A stretch of 26,074 bases of DNA from DASUME01 sp038257655 (GTDB taxonomy: Bacteria; Myxococcota_A; Polyangia; Polyangiales; DASUME01). A program made the translations under genes and the position numbers. This document shows, one piece after another, positions 14,593-23,307 of the stretch; position 1 is the stretch's first letter, and each line of letters starts with the position of its first letter. Location of the stretch: the NCBI GenBank assembly GCA_038257655.1, contig JBBSJC010000042.1, forward strand, positions 1-26,074, written 5' to 3'. The notes below the pieces were generated by a model that was not told the origin of the DNA, did not search any database, and saw nothing but the letters and a program-made list of their open reading frames with translations.

Positions 14593-15972
14593 GTGTCTGA
14601 GCCACTCAAGACCATCAATCCCGCAACCGGAACACCCATCGAGACCTACGCATTGATGAGCGACGAGACCCTCGAGCAAGCGATCAATGGCTGTCACGAG
14701 AGCTTCGTCGCTTGGCGCAAAGAGTCGCCCGAAAAGCGTGCCAAGGTGATGAGCGCGATCGGCGAAGCGCTCCGCAAAAACAAAGATGAGCTGGCCCAGT
14801 TGATGACGGCCGAGATGGGCAAGCTGGTCAAGCAGGCCGCCCAGGAGGTCGACCTTTGTGCCGCAATTTGTGACTACACAGCCGAGCAGGGCCCGTCGCA
14901 GCTTCAGCACGAAGAGCGAGCGCTCGACAACGGCGGCACCGGAATCATCAGCTATTCGCCGATTGGGGTCGTCTACGGAATTCAGCCTTGGAACTTTCCG
15001 TTCTATCAGGTGGTGCGCTACTCGATCGCCAACCTGATGGCCGGAAACGGCGTGTTGCTCAAGCACGCCGAGTGCGTGACTGGCTGCGCCAAGCGGCTTG
15101 CTGAGGTCTACCGCTCGGCGGGCTTGCCGCAGGGTTTGTTCACGGTGCTTCTGATCGATCACGACCAGTCAGACGCCGTGATTCGCCACCCCAAGGTGCG
15201 CGGGGTGACTTTCACCGGCTCGGCCAAGGCAGGCGCAATGATCGCAGAGAAAGCGGGCAAGGCGCTCAAGAAGACGGTGCTCGAGCTCGGCTCCAACGAC
15301 GCTTATCTGGTGCTCGACGACGCGGACATCGAGCTCGCGGTCAAGCACTGCGTCAAGGGCCGCACCTACAACAACGGCGAGACGTGCATCGCGGCCAAGC
15401 GCTTCGTCGTCGTCGACGCGGTCTACGACGAGTTCCGCGACAAGTTCGTGGCTCAAATGAAGAAGCTGAAGGTCGGCGACCCCAGCGCGCCAGACTCCCA
15501 CATGGGACCGATGGCACGCGAAGACTTGCGAGATGGACTTCACGAGCAAGTGCAAAAGAGCGTGAAGAAGGGCGCGAAGATTCTTTGCGGTGGCGAGGTG
15601 CCCAAGGGCGCTGGTTTCTTCTACCCGGCGACCGTACTGGACGACGTCACGCCTGGGCAGCCCGCCTACGATGAAGAGCTGTTTGGCCCGGTGGCCTCCC
15701 TGATTCGCGCCAAAGACAGCGACGACGCCATGCGCATCGCCAACGACAGCCGCTTCGGTCTCGGCGGCGGAATCTTTTCGAAGAACATTGAGCGCGCGCG
15801 CAAACTCGCGATCGAGCACTTCGATACGGGCATGGTATTCATCAACGGCTTTGGGCTTGCCATACCCAACATGCCGTTCGGCGGTGTAAAAGACTCAGGC
15901 TACGGCAGGGAGCATGGCGGCTTCGGCATGCGTGAGTTCGTCAACGTCAAGTCCGTGGTCATCAACAAGTAA
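14593..15972 (+). CDS. NAD(P)-dependent succinate-semialdehyde dehydrogenase-type aldehyde dehydrogenase
   Basis: A 459-residue soluble enzyme of the ALDH superfamily, closest in pattern to E. coli Sad (YneI), which oxidises succinate semialdehyde to succinate. Family landmarks: INPATG near the start, PWNFPFYQVVR for cofactor binding, FTGSAKAG, the general-base Glu E231 in VLELGSND, and the catalytic thiol C265 in NNGETCIAAKRF. Later motifs are EELFGPVA and PFGGVKDSGYGREHG. The length fits the family (about 455-462). GTG 14593 is chosen because GAAAGG lies seven bases upstream and homology starts at residue 5. The same frame is open far upstream, but that is antisense to the transposase. The usual Gly of ELGG is Ser here (ELGSND). 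The probable role is GABA or 4-hydroxybutyrate breakdown or detoxification; exact substrate uncertain. No partner aminotransferase is nearby. Confidence 0.9.
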   Translation: MSEPLKTINPATGTPIETYALMSDETLEQAINGCHESFVAWRKESPEKRAKVMSAIGEALRKNKDELAQLMTAEMGKLVKQAAQEVDLCAAICDYTAEQGPSQLQHEERALDNGGTGIISYSPIGVVYGIQPWNFPFYQVVRYSIANLMAGNGVLLKHAECVTGCAKRLAEVYRSAGLPQGLFTVLLIDHDQSDAVIRHPKVRGVTFTGSAKAGAMIAEKAGKALKKTVLELGSNDAYLVLDDADIELAVKHCVKGRTYNNGETCIAAKRFVVVDAVYDEFRDKFVAQMKKLKVGDPSAPDSHMGPMAREDLRDGLHEQVQKSVKKGAKILCGGEVPKGAGFFYPATVLDDVTPGQPAYDEELFGPVASLIRAKDSDDAMRIANDSRFGLGGGIFSKNIERARKLAIEHFDTGMVFINGFGLAIPNMPFGGVKDSGYGREHGGFGMREFVNVKSVVINK

Positions 15973-15981
15973 ATCCGTAAG

Positions 15982-16012
15982 GCGCGTGCCCGTGCTGCAT
16001 TTGGGCATGCGC
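15982..16012 (+). terminator. Hairpin after the aldehyde dehydrogenase, possible terminator
   Basis: GCGCGTGCCC pairs with GGGCATGCGC (ten pairs, one of them G-U) around an 11-base loop, starting ten bases after the stop. There is no T-run after it, so intrinsic termination is uncertain. Confidence 0.4.
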
Positions 16013-16471
16013 ACGCTGTCGCGACGGTAAATCGGCGAGATACCCGACACCCTTAAGTGGTTCACGCGTGCGTTGGGGGGCGTAGCCTGCCACGTAATGA
16101 TCGAAGCGGAGCTTCTCTTCTCGCGTTCTGCCGACCCGTCGACGGTGCTCGGCCACCCTAGTCAACTCCGCTTACGCGGGGCATGGCGCGGCAGCAACAT
16201 CGTCGTGAAAGGGTCGCGTCGACCATCCACTTATTCGCGCAACTTCATTTCCCAGGAGGCTCGCGATGGGGCACCGGTGACGGGGCTGTTTGCATTCGCG
16301 CCGTGTGCATCGGTAGCTCGTCGAGGCCGCCAGTGTGCTGGCAGGAGCGGTCAATGCTCATTCGGGGACGTCCTTCGACCCCGCAGGCTTGCGCGCTCAT
16401 ACCCACCACGACGGATGCGTCCCCCTCGGGTGGGGAGTGCGGAGGGGGCCATCGCACCGCGTAGCCGCGCG
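16013..16471. other. Intergenic stretch between convergent genes
   Basis: About 460 bp without a supportable gene. An AGGAGG followed by an ATG occurs at 16255-16268, but that frame stops after four codons. Nearby frames give Ala- and Cys-containing translations without a family match. It may be old decayed coding sequence. Confidence 0.45.
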
Positions 16472-19400
16472 CTATCCGCCACGGATTGGGGCAAACACCT
16501 GTGCGATGGCCAAGGGACGTCTGACAGACTGCGTTCGCATGAACTGCTCCGCGTTCGCACAAAGGTCGCCGCCTTCAGCCCCGAGCAATTGCCCTCGGCG
16601 CAGTCGTGCGACGTGCGCCAACATCTGCATCCCACAGGTCTCGAACACCGCCTCCGCGCGCTCGAACGACGCCACAGCAAGCTCGACATCATCATGCAGC
16701 AGTGCTCGGCACGCTCGCCCGATGGCCGCGTAGCCGGGTGCTTGCTGCACGGGCACGCGGTCGAGCTCCTCGGTAAGACGTCCGATTTCGCGCACGAGCA
16801 AGTGGGAACGCTCGGCCGGATACACCGTCAGCTCCCCCAAGACCGCGCGCAGTTGAATCCAGAGGCCTTGACCGCGCAGCAGCGGGACGTGTGTAAGCCA
16901 AGCGGCACGCCACACCTTCCAGCGTTCCATGCCCCAGCGCGCAAGTCCTTCGTATTGGCCTGTGTAGATGCGCAAGGCAACGATCGACAAGTCGCAGAGT
17001 ACCTCTTTGGCGGTGACGGATGCTGCACCCAGATGATGGGGACCATGCGACACATACTCTTCCGCACTGAGGACGTCATCGCGCGCGAGCGCTAACATGG
17101 GGCACACAGCGAGCTGCAAATAAGCGGCAGTATAGAGGTCCCCGCGCTCGCGCGCGTTGCGTAGGTCTTCGTCCATGCGCGCCGACAGCTCAGCCCACAA
17201 GCCCATGTGCTGCATGGACTCTCGCTCCAATTGAAGCAGCGTGACGAGCTCGCCGCGGATCTCAGAAGACAGCGCACCGAGGACGCCATGGGCCGTACGA
17301 AAGTGGGGTACCGCTTCCTGGAATCGGCCCGCGCTGTATCGCTGCACCGCACGGAGGTACTCGACCAGAGCGAGCAGCAACGGGTCACCCAGATCTTGCG
17401 CGATGCCATCGACAACACTCAGAAGCTCTTGCGCGGCGGGCGTTTCCGCGTCGCCTCGTAGCAGCGCGCGGTACATGCCCTCGCGAGTCAATGCGTGACC
17501 GATGCGGAACATGTCGCCGCTCTTCAGGGCAAAGCGTAAGTATAAGCTTTGGAAGTACGCGGAACGCCAGGGGTCGACCCCAGCCAGCCCGATGGCCGCA
17601 GCAGCGCAGGCGTCCATTCGCACCAGGTCGAGTGCTGGCACTTGCGAGGACTCGCGTCGCACGAACGAGTAACCGCGCGTGCGCTGCAGTACGACGCTGA
17701 ACGCAAGCTTGGTAAGGGTGGCGGCGCGTGTCTGGGGCATGCGGACGCCGACCGCCAGTAGCTCCCTCTCAAGCAACGTCGACCCTCGTGCGCCGTGACC
17801 GCTCTCGAGCAAGCGATTGGCGGCACGGACGCGCAGATCGCGGGCGCCGCCTTCGTCGTCGAGCTCTTCCAGCACAGTCGCGGCCAAAAGGTAAGCTTCA
17901 GCGGCATCCGCGCTGCGACCGCACGCGCTCAGCGCGTCGCCGAGACGCACGCGCAAACCATAGATGTAGCGCGGGTCTCCTCCGCGTGCGGTGCCTAGGG
18001 CGAGGCGATAGAAATGCACGGCACGTTCGAATGCTAACCCCTCGTGCGCTCGCTGCGCGGCCTGCACGGCATACTGGGCCGCGCGCGTTGGCTCTCCCGC
18101 CTCGACGAAATGGTGCGCGATAAGCTCTGCTGCATCGATACGATCCCGCTCGAACGCGCGTGCGAGCCGGCCGTGAATGCGTTTCCTGTGAGCCTCGGGT
18201 AGCGCAGTGAAACAGGCTTCTCGGATTCGATCGTGAAATACCTCGTGAGATTGCCCTCGGCGGCCTCCCGCGCGAATGAGCTTGCGCGTCTTCAGCTCGC
18301 CGCACAGCTCCATGACCTCCTGGTCAGGAAACTCAGTGGAGCGCACCATCGTCTCGTTCGTCAAAGGAGTTGCGGCTACGCAGAGGTGCTCGAACAACAC
18401 GGTTGCCTTCGCGGTCATGGCGGCGAGCTGCACCCGCAATGCATGCGCAAGCGAGAGCCCGTTGGCCACGGCTCCTGCCCCTGCTTGATCCATGAGGATC
18501 GAGAGCAGTAATGGGTTCCCTCCGCATTCGCGCACGATGGTCGCTCGCGTCTCGGCTTCAGTTGCCCCCCCCATCACGGCGACTACGAGCTCTTCGCTTT
18601 CAGTTCGATTCAGCGGCAAAAGCGCAAGCTCGCTCCCCTGTCGGAGGAGCAAGGCTGAGAGCGCGTGCCGCAGAGTGTGTGAGCACTCCGTCAGGGGGCG
18701 CCCCGCGATCACGATGAGCATGTTCGGAGCGTCTGGAGGCGCGGTAAGCCGTTCAAGGAGTGCGAGACTCTCCGCATCTGCCCACTGCACGTCGTCGATG
18801 ACGAGCACGAGAGGTCGTCTTTCGCCGATCAAGGCGAAGAGATCACGGAGCGCTGCGAAGGCATAGTTCCTAATGCCGACGTCATCGACACTCCCCGCGA
18901 GTTGCGGAGCCGCACTAATGCTGGGCACGCGACCGAGCACCGGAAACAGCCGCGTGAGGGATACCGCACGACGAGGGGTAAGCGACGCGCACTCCCACTC
19001 CGTCAGATCGAGCAGGTACGAGCTCAAAGCATCGACGATGCCGTCGAATGCCTTGTAGGGAACGAGCTCCTGCTCGAAACACCTTCCCCTTAGAATCACA
19101 GCATAGGGAACGATCCCCTGCGTAAACTCGTTGACCAGAGCGCTCTTACCTACGCCGGACTCTCCGCTGACGAACACCGTGGACGGTGTTCCCGCAAGCA
19201 AGCGTTGGCGCGCCTCGTCGAGTGCAGCACACTCCCGCGCACGTCCGACGAAGAGAGTCCGCCCCGCATGGGCTGCGGCCACGGGAGGCACCGACTGAGG
19301 CCGGGCGCCTAGAACTTCAATCACAGCCTGGCCGCTCGGTCGACGCTCAGGCGAAGGATCGAGCAGAGCCATGCAGAGCGCATTGAGATCCTCAGGAACG

Positions 19401-20125
19401 CTGCTGACCAAGACGCGTGGCTCTTCGGTTGGCTCCTGTCGTGGAAGCGGCGTCCAGGCACCGCTGTGCGGAACCCGCCCTGTCAGCGCTTCGTAGAGAA
19501 CAACGCCGATGCTATACCAATCGGCCTCGGTGCCCACCTGCTCTCCCATGGCTTGTTCCGGCGCCATGTAAGCTAGGGTACCCGCAACGCCACCTCTGGT
19601 CGTCTGTCGACCATCTATCGTGTTCGAGACCAAGCCGAAATCGAGGAGCACCAACCTGCCCTGAGGGTCGACGCGTATGTTGGCCGGCTTGATGTCGCGA
19701 TGAACCTTGCGTGCCACATGGAGAAAGCGCACCGCTATCGCGAGCTGCAGGAGAGTGCCGCGCAGGCGCTCTTCATCGAAGCTGGCGTTTCGCCTGCGCA
19801 CGTAGGAAAGAAAGTCCGTGCCCTCGACAAGCTCCATTGAGAAGAACCAATGCCCCTCGTGCTCGTGTAGCTCGCGTAGGCGCACCAGATTGGGATGACG
19901 GAGCTCCACGAGGGAGCGGAACTCCTTCTTCAGTCGAAATAGAGCATTGGCGTCGGTACGCCGAAGGACCTTGAGTGCGACCTCGGAGCCCGTTTCCCGA
20001 TCCAGCACCCGGTAAACGGCACCGAATGAGCCTTCACCCAACTGTGCGATGACAGCGAACCGAGCAGTGCCTGCGAAGGGAATCGCGACGCTCCGCATGT
20101 CGTCGAGGGTCAACGTGGCGCTCAT
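16472..20125 (-). CDS. Ser/Thr kinase-STAND ATPase-TPR fusion protein (1217 aa, intact paralogue)
   Basis: One continuous frame from ATG 20125. Kinase domain: glycine loop GEGSFGAVY at about 30-38, Lys 52 in VALKVL, HRDIKPAN with catalytic Asp at about 144, DFG 162-164, APE 188-190. An AAA_16-like ATPase follows with Walker A GESGVGKS at 321-328 and Walker B VLVIDDVQWAD. The C-terminal 550 or so residues are helical and TPR-like (EAGEPTRAAQYAVQAAQRAHEGLAF). This is the layout of large myxobacterial and PknK-like regulators in which a kinase is coupled to an NTP-driven sensing module. Substrate and stimulus cannot be read from the sequence. It is cytoplasmic, with no membrane segment. A TTG at 20164 extends the frame by 13 residues; ATG 20125 is preferred although its ribosome site is weak. 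The gene stands alone on its strand and is the same type as the frameshifted gene at 965-4667. Confidence 0.9.
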   Translation of the reverse strand: MSATLTLDDMRSVAIPFAGTARFAVIAQLGEGSFGAVYRVLDRETGSEVALKVLRRTDANALFRLKKEFRSLVELRHPNLVRLRELHEHEGHWFFSMELVEGTDFLSYVRRRNASFDEERLRGTLLQLAIAVRFLHVARKVHRDIKPANIRVDPQGRLVLLDFGLVSNTIDGRQTTRGGVAGTLAYMAPEQAMGEQVGTEADWYSIGVVLYEALTGRVPHSGAWTPLPRQEPTEEPRVLVSSVPEDLNALCMALLDPSPERRPSGQAVIEVLGARPQSVPPVAAAHAGRTLFVGRARECAALDEARQRLLAGTPSTVFVSGESGVGKSALVNEFTQGIVPYAVILRGRCFEQELVPYKAFDGIVDALSSYLLDLTEWECASLTPRRAVSLTRLFPVLGRVPSISAAPQLAGSVDDVGIRNYAFAALRDLFALIGERRPLVLVIDDVQWADAESLALLERLTAPPDAPNMLIVIAGRPLTECSHTLRHALSALLLRQGSELALLPLNRTESEELVVAVMGGATEAETRATIVRECGGNPLLLSILMDQAGAGAVANGLSLAHALRVQLAAMTAKATVLFEHLCVAATPLTNETMVRSTEFPDQEVMELCGELKTRKLIRAGGRRGQSHEVFHDRIREACFTALPEAHRKRIHGRLARAFERDRIDAAELIAHHFVEAGEPTRAAQYAVQAAQRAHEGLAFERAVHFYRLALGTARGGDPRYIYGLRVRLGDALSACGRSADAAEAYLLAATVLEELDDEGGARDLRVRAANRLLESGHGARGSTLLERELLAVGVRMPQTRAATLTKLAFSVVLQRTRGYSFVRRESSQVPALDLVRMDACAAAAIGLAGVDPWRSAYFQSLYLRFALKSGDMFRIGHALTREGMYRALLRGDAETPAAQELLSVVDGIAQDLGDPLLLALVEYLRAVQRYSAGRFQEAVPHFRTAHGVLGALSSEIRGELVTLLQLERESMQHMGLWAELSARMDEDLRNARERGDLYTAAYLQLAVCPMLALARDDVLSAEEYVSHGPHHLGAASVTAKEVLCDLSIVALRIYTGQYEGLARWGMERWKVWRAAWLTHVPLLRGQGLWIQLRAVLGELTVYPAERSHLLVREIGRLTEELDRVPVQQAPGYAAIGRACRALLHDDVELAVASFERAEAVFETCGMQMLAHVARLRRGQLLGAEGGDLCANAEQFMRTQSVRRPLAIAQVFAPIRGG

Positions 20126-20542
20126 GGAAATCCGAGAAGCGAACCTTTCACTGAATGCGTTCAACTTGCAGCCATGAACGCCTCTGTTTCAGTGTGCCCG
20201 ATCCGTGTACCGCGCGCCATCGATTCGCGAAACAGGGGTCACCTTCGGCGCACATCCGCGCAGTTGCCTACCCAACGTCGATCTTACTATTGCACATGCG
20301 TCACCCGGCGCGATAGCGCAGGCCAAGGGTGTCCGGCGGGGCATTAGGAATGCGCGCCCCCGATTACGGCTCAGAAGGGGAGGGAACCGGTGTCGATCTA
20401 CGGTAATCCTGAAACTACAAACCGATGCCACACTTGCTCCACGGGCTCGCGCGGCACGATGGTAAGCACGTACGACGATGCGCACGCGGTGGCGGTCGAA
20501 ATTGCGCGAAATTAGTCTTCAGGAAGGTCAGCCGTTCCAGGT
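20126..20542. other. Intergenic stretch upstream of the kinase-ATPase gene
   Basis: About 420 bp between the divergent kinase and the GAF fragment. No gene is supportable. It should contain the kinase promoter, but no hexamer pair stands out. Confidence 0.45.
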
Positions 20543-20878
20543 ATGGGATTATCACGGCTCATCTCATCTCGAGGTCTACGCTTCGCAGGGCAACGGCGGG
20601 TGCTCGAACGGCTCGCCCGCGGGGCACCCCTCCGTGACACGTTGACCGCGCTCTACGAGATCGTCGAACAGCCGCTTCCGAACGCGGTGTGCTCGGTGCT
20701 GCTGCTCAATGCGGAGCGAAGCTCGCTTCATCACGCCGCAGCACCTCGCCTACCAAGGGCCTATTGCGAAGCGATCGATGGCGTTTTGATCAGCGCCTTG
20801 ACGGGGTCGTGTGGGACCGCAGCCTACGACCACCGTGAAGTCACGTTGAGAGCATCGCCAAAAAACGCGCACGTCTGA
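20543..20878 (+). pseudogene. Truncated GAF-domain fragment
   Basis: The 111-residue frame reads GQRRVLERLARGAPL, then LYEIVEQPLPNAVCSVLLLN, HHAAAPRLPRAYCEAIDG and ALTGSCGTAAYDHREVTL. This is the typical first 60 percent of GAF domains found at the front of hybrid sensor kinases, where S-C-G-T-A-A-Y is followed by a V-x-D-I-A strand. Here the homology ends right after YDHREVTL, and ten unrelated residues (ending ASPKNAHV) lead to a stop. No output domain follows. The usual G-P-G-x-G-S-C-G turn is altered to SALTGSCG. A free product could not form a complete GAF fold, so I read it as the remnant of a larger sensor gene. The frame itself is undamaged, so the truncation may be recent. The ATG has no well-spaced ribosome site. 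Confidence 0.6.
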
Positions 20879-20927
20879 GCTTATGCACGTTCGACGACAG
20901 ACACCCGCGCGCTCCCTTTGAGCTTGC

Positions 20928-20953
20928 TAAGTAACGCGCGTTAGCGTTACTTA
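20928..20953. promoter_or_regulatory. Palindromic site upstream of the amylase gene (operator or terminator)
   Basis: TAAGTAACGC and GCGTTACTTA form a perfect 10-bp inverted repeat around GCGTTA. A second perfect 12-bp palindrome (TAACGCGCGTTA, 20932-20943) is nested in it. It starts 50 bp after the GAF fragment's stop and ends 70 bp before the amylase start. Nested dyads at this distance suit a dimeric repressor site. The lack of a T-run on the plus strand argues against a terminator. Confidence 0.5.
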
Positions 20954-21022
20954 TGCGTTTCCCGCGTGCTCCAAGCGTTTGGCGGCCGGCACGCCCGCGT
21001 CCCCGTTTCTAAGGTCTTCCGC

Positions 21023-23167
21023 ATGCAAGCTAAAGTCGTCCCGTGGCTCGCGTTCTCGTTGACGGTTGTCGTCGGCTGCTCTGCTGCGCCCAACACGGCG
21101 GCGACCGGCGATCCCGTCGAACCTGGCGATGGCGGTACGGTCGATGCCGCGCTGGGGGAGGGCGCCGATGCTGGTGCGAGTCCGTTTTGCGCCGCGGTGA
21201 GCTGCGGCAGCGGCACATGCAATGAGAGCGAGCGACGCTGCGATTGCCAGGCAGGCTTTGTGTTCGATCCGTCAGCGCTCTCCTGTGTGCAGGACCGCTG
21301 CGCGGATGCGATGTGTGAAACCGGTGCGTTATGCGACCCCGAGACCGGCCAGTGCGCTGCGCGTTGTACGCCGAACCAAACCGCCCTTAGCTTCTCGTTC
21401 TGTCTCGACACGAGCGAGTCGGGCTACGCAGCCGTAATCGCATACCAAGGCGCGGGGGACCTCGACCTGACGGCGAGCGAGTTGCGCCTCAACGACCGGA
21501 AGCTTGCAGTGTCCGAGCTCGGCTACGATGCCGCGAACAAGACGCTCAACGTAAGCTTTTCCGGGCTCACCCCGGGCAAGTACAGCTTGCTTCTGCGCCT
21601 GAAAATCAGCGCGGGCGCGGACCTGAGACCGCTCTTTCTCCCCGTATGGTTAGGCGCTGGTGCGCGCTACAAGGATTTCGCCTGGCAGGACGCGATCATG
21701 TATCAGGTGATGACCGATCGCTTCCTCAACGGCGACAGTGCCAACGACCTCGACAACACCCAGGGCACCCTCGCGCAGGTGGACGATGTGCGTAGTCAGT
21801 GGCAGGGCGGAGACTTCCGCGGGTTGATTACTAAGATCAAGGATGGTTACTTCACGGACATGGGCATCAACGCGCTTTGGATTAGCTCGCCCCTACTCAA
21901 TTCACATAACTCGCAGCCCGCGGTGGAGCTCGCCGACAAGCGGCGCTTTTCGAGCTACCACTCTTACCACCCCATCGTCACTGGTTACACACACCTTGAT
22001 AAGCTGGGCTACGATAGTCCGATTGAGCCTGCCTTTGGCAGCGAAGCGGAGCTGCATGAGCTAGTGAACGAAGCCCATGCGCGCGGGATTCGTGTGATCC
22101 CGGATTTTGTCGCAAACCACGTGCAAGCAGAAGCTAAGCTCTACCGAGAGCACAAGGACTGGTTTTTTCCCTACAACGCCTGCGACGGCAACTGGGATGC
22201 GCGGCGCGTTGACTGCTGGTTTACCAGTGAGATGCCCGATTTCGATTTCGGTAAGCCCGAAGCGATTCGCGCCGTGGTCGACCACGCCTTGTGGTTGATT
22301 CAGGAGTACAACTTCGATGGCTTTCGTGCCGACGCGCTCAAGCACATGGATGATGCCTTCGTGCGCGCGCTCAAAAAAGCGGTCATTGAGGAAGTGGAGA
22401 CGACAGTAAGCGACCACGCGCGTTCGGAAGAGGCTAGTGTGTTTTACATGGTCGGCGAGTCCCTGGGTGGCTGGGCGCGTTACCACGTGCGTCCAGATAT
22501 GGTGCAAGGTCAGGTCGACGAGGAGTACTACAACCGCACCAAGGCCGCTCTTTTGCGCTACGAACGGCCGATTCGCGACTTGGCGGGTTTTGCGCTCAAT
22601 AATGACGCGGCATACCGCCGTGAGCAGGACGTGGTGGTGTGGAATGGGAGCGGCAACGTCAGGGTGGGAAGGGGAGGTTACCCGGGCGCGATCATGGGTA
22701 ATTTCTTCGGGAACCACGACCAGGTACGCGCGCTCACCGAGGCAGGGGGCGATCACGTACGGCTACGTCTAGCCCACACCTTTCTGATGACCTCACCGGG
22801 AAACGTCCCCATGCTCTACCAGGGCGACGACATCGGTACGACAGGCGAGAAGGACCCCGACAACCGTAAGATGCACAAGTTCGCCGGCTTGTCCGCGGCC
22901 GAGCAGGCTTCGCTCAGCCACGTCCGCAGGGCCGGCAAACTACGCGAACAGCATGTGGCGCTACGGCGAGGCACGCGCGAGACGGTTCTGCTCGAAGACT
23001 ACTTCTGGGTGTACAAGCTCAGCGCTGGCGACGACGTCGTTTACGTGGCCCTCAATCGCGACGCCGACAAGCGCTACGTCGCGCCCGAGGACTACATCGA
23101 CGGTCTTGGCAACTGCGCGAACGGCAGGGTGCCGAGCCAGAGCTCCTGCATCTTCGTGCGCCAGTAA
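21023..23167 (+). CDS. GH13 alpha-amylase-family lipoprotein (714 aa)
   Basis: A lipoprotein signal (WLAFSLTVVVGC, lipobox VVGC) is followed by a Gly/Asp-rich linker and a Cys-rich EGF-like region (residues about 54-117, CGSGTCNESERRCDC). A beta-domain comes next, then the GH13 barrel from DAIMYQVMTDRFLNGD. All four GH13 signatures are present: DFVANH (361-366), GFRADALKH with nucleophile D437, acid/base E479 in VGESL, and D566 in FFGNHD. It should hydrolyse or rearrange alpha-glucans such as starch, glycogen or maltodextrins at the cell surface. The subfamily is not certain from sequence alone. ATG 21023 is supported by AAGG eight bases upstream and by the signal peptide; the frame is open back to 20966. 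No transporter or other saccharide gene is adjacent. A nested palindrome lies 70 bp upstream. Confidence 0.92.
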   Translation: MQAKVVPWLAFSLTVVVGCSAAPNTAATGDPVEPGDGGTVDAALGEGADAGASPFCAAVSCGSGTCNESERRCDCQAGFVFDPSALSCVQDRCADAMCETGALCDPETGQCAARCTPNQTALSFSFCLDTSESGYAAVIAYQGAGDLDLTASELRLNDRKLAVSELGYDAANKTLNVSFSGLTPGKYSLLLRLKISAGADLRPLFLPVWLGAGARYKDFAWQDAIMYQVMTDRFLNGDSANDLDNTQGTLAQVDDVRSQWQGGDFRGLITKIKDGYFTDMGINALWISSPLLNSHNSQPAVELADKRRFSSYHSYHPIVTGYTHLDKLGYDSPIEPAFGSEAELHELVNEAHARGIRVIPDFVANHVQAEAKLYREHKDWFFPYNACDGNWDARRVDCWFTSEMPDFDFGKPEAIRAVVDHALWLIQEYNFDGFRADALKHMDDAFVRALKKAVIEEVETTVSDHARSEEASVFYMVGESLGGWARYHVRPDMVQGQVDEEYYNRTKAALLRYERPIRDLAGFALNNDAAYRREQDVVVWNGSGNVRVGRGGYPGAIMGNFFGNHDQVRALTEAGGDHVRLRLAHTFLMTSPGNVPMLYQGDDIGTTGEKDPDNRKMHKFAGLSAAEQASLSHVRRAGKLREQHVALRRGTRETVLLEDYFWVYKLSAGDDVVYVALNRDADKRYVAPEDYIDGLGNCANGRVPSQSSCIFVRQ

Positions 23168-23194
23168 GGCCGCGTTTCCGCGCTGTTAGAGCGA

Positions 23195-23223
23195 CGCGCT
23201 ACCATGGACGTCTCGGTAGCGCG
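23195..23223 (+). terminator. Hairpin after the amylase gene, possible terminator
   Basis: CGCGCTACC and GGTAGCGCG pair perfectly (9 bp) around an 11-base loop, 27 bp past the stop codon. Only a short TTT follows, so it may be a terminator or an RNA-stabilising hairpin. Confidence 0.45.
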
Positions 23224-23307
23224 GCTTTGCTCACAGCTTTGCCGGCAGTCAGGGTGCAAAAAGGCAGAGCGTACGACGTAGAGCGTCTGCTAGCAGCCGG
23301 AGTACTT

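Noticed and set aside
14509..15819. Two minus-strand frames (217 and 216 residues) opposite the aldehyde dehydrogenase
   Set aside because: Antisense shadows of a clear enzyme gene, with no ribosome sites or motifs.
16255..16275. AGGAGG plus ATG as the start of a gene in the 16013-16471 gap
   Set aside because: The frame ends after four codons (MGHR then stop), and overlapping frames show no recognisable protein.
16073..17095. 340-residue plus-strand frame
   Set aside because: Mostly antisense to the intact kinase-ATPase gene, with no domain motif and Arg/Ser/His-rich composition.
22061..22756. 231-residue minus-strand frame within the amylase gene
   Set aside because: It covers the GH13 catalytic motifs on the opposite strand. 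The plus-strand protein is certain, and the antisense translation has no family features.
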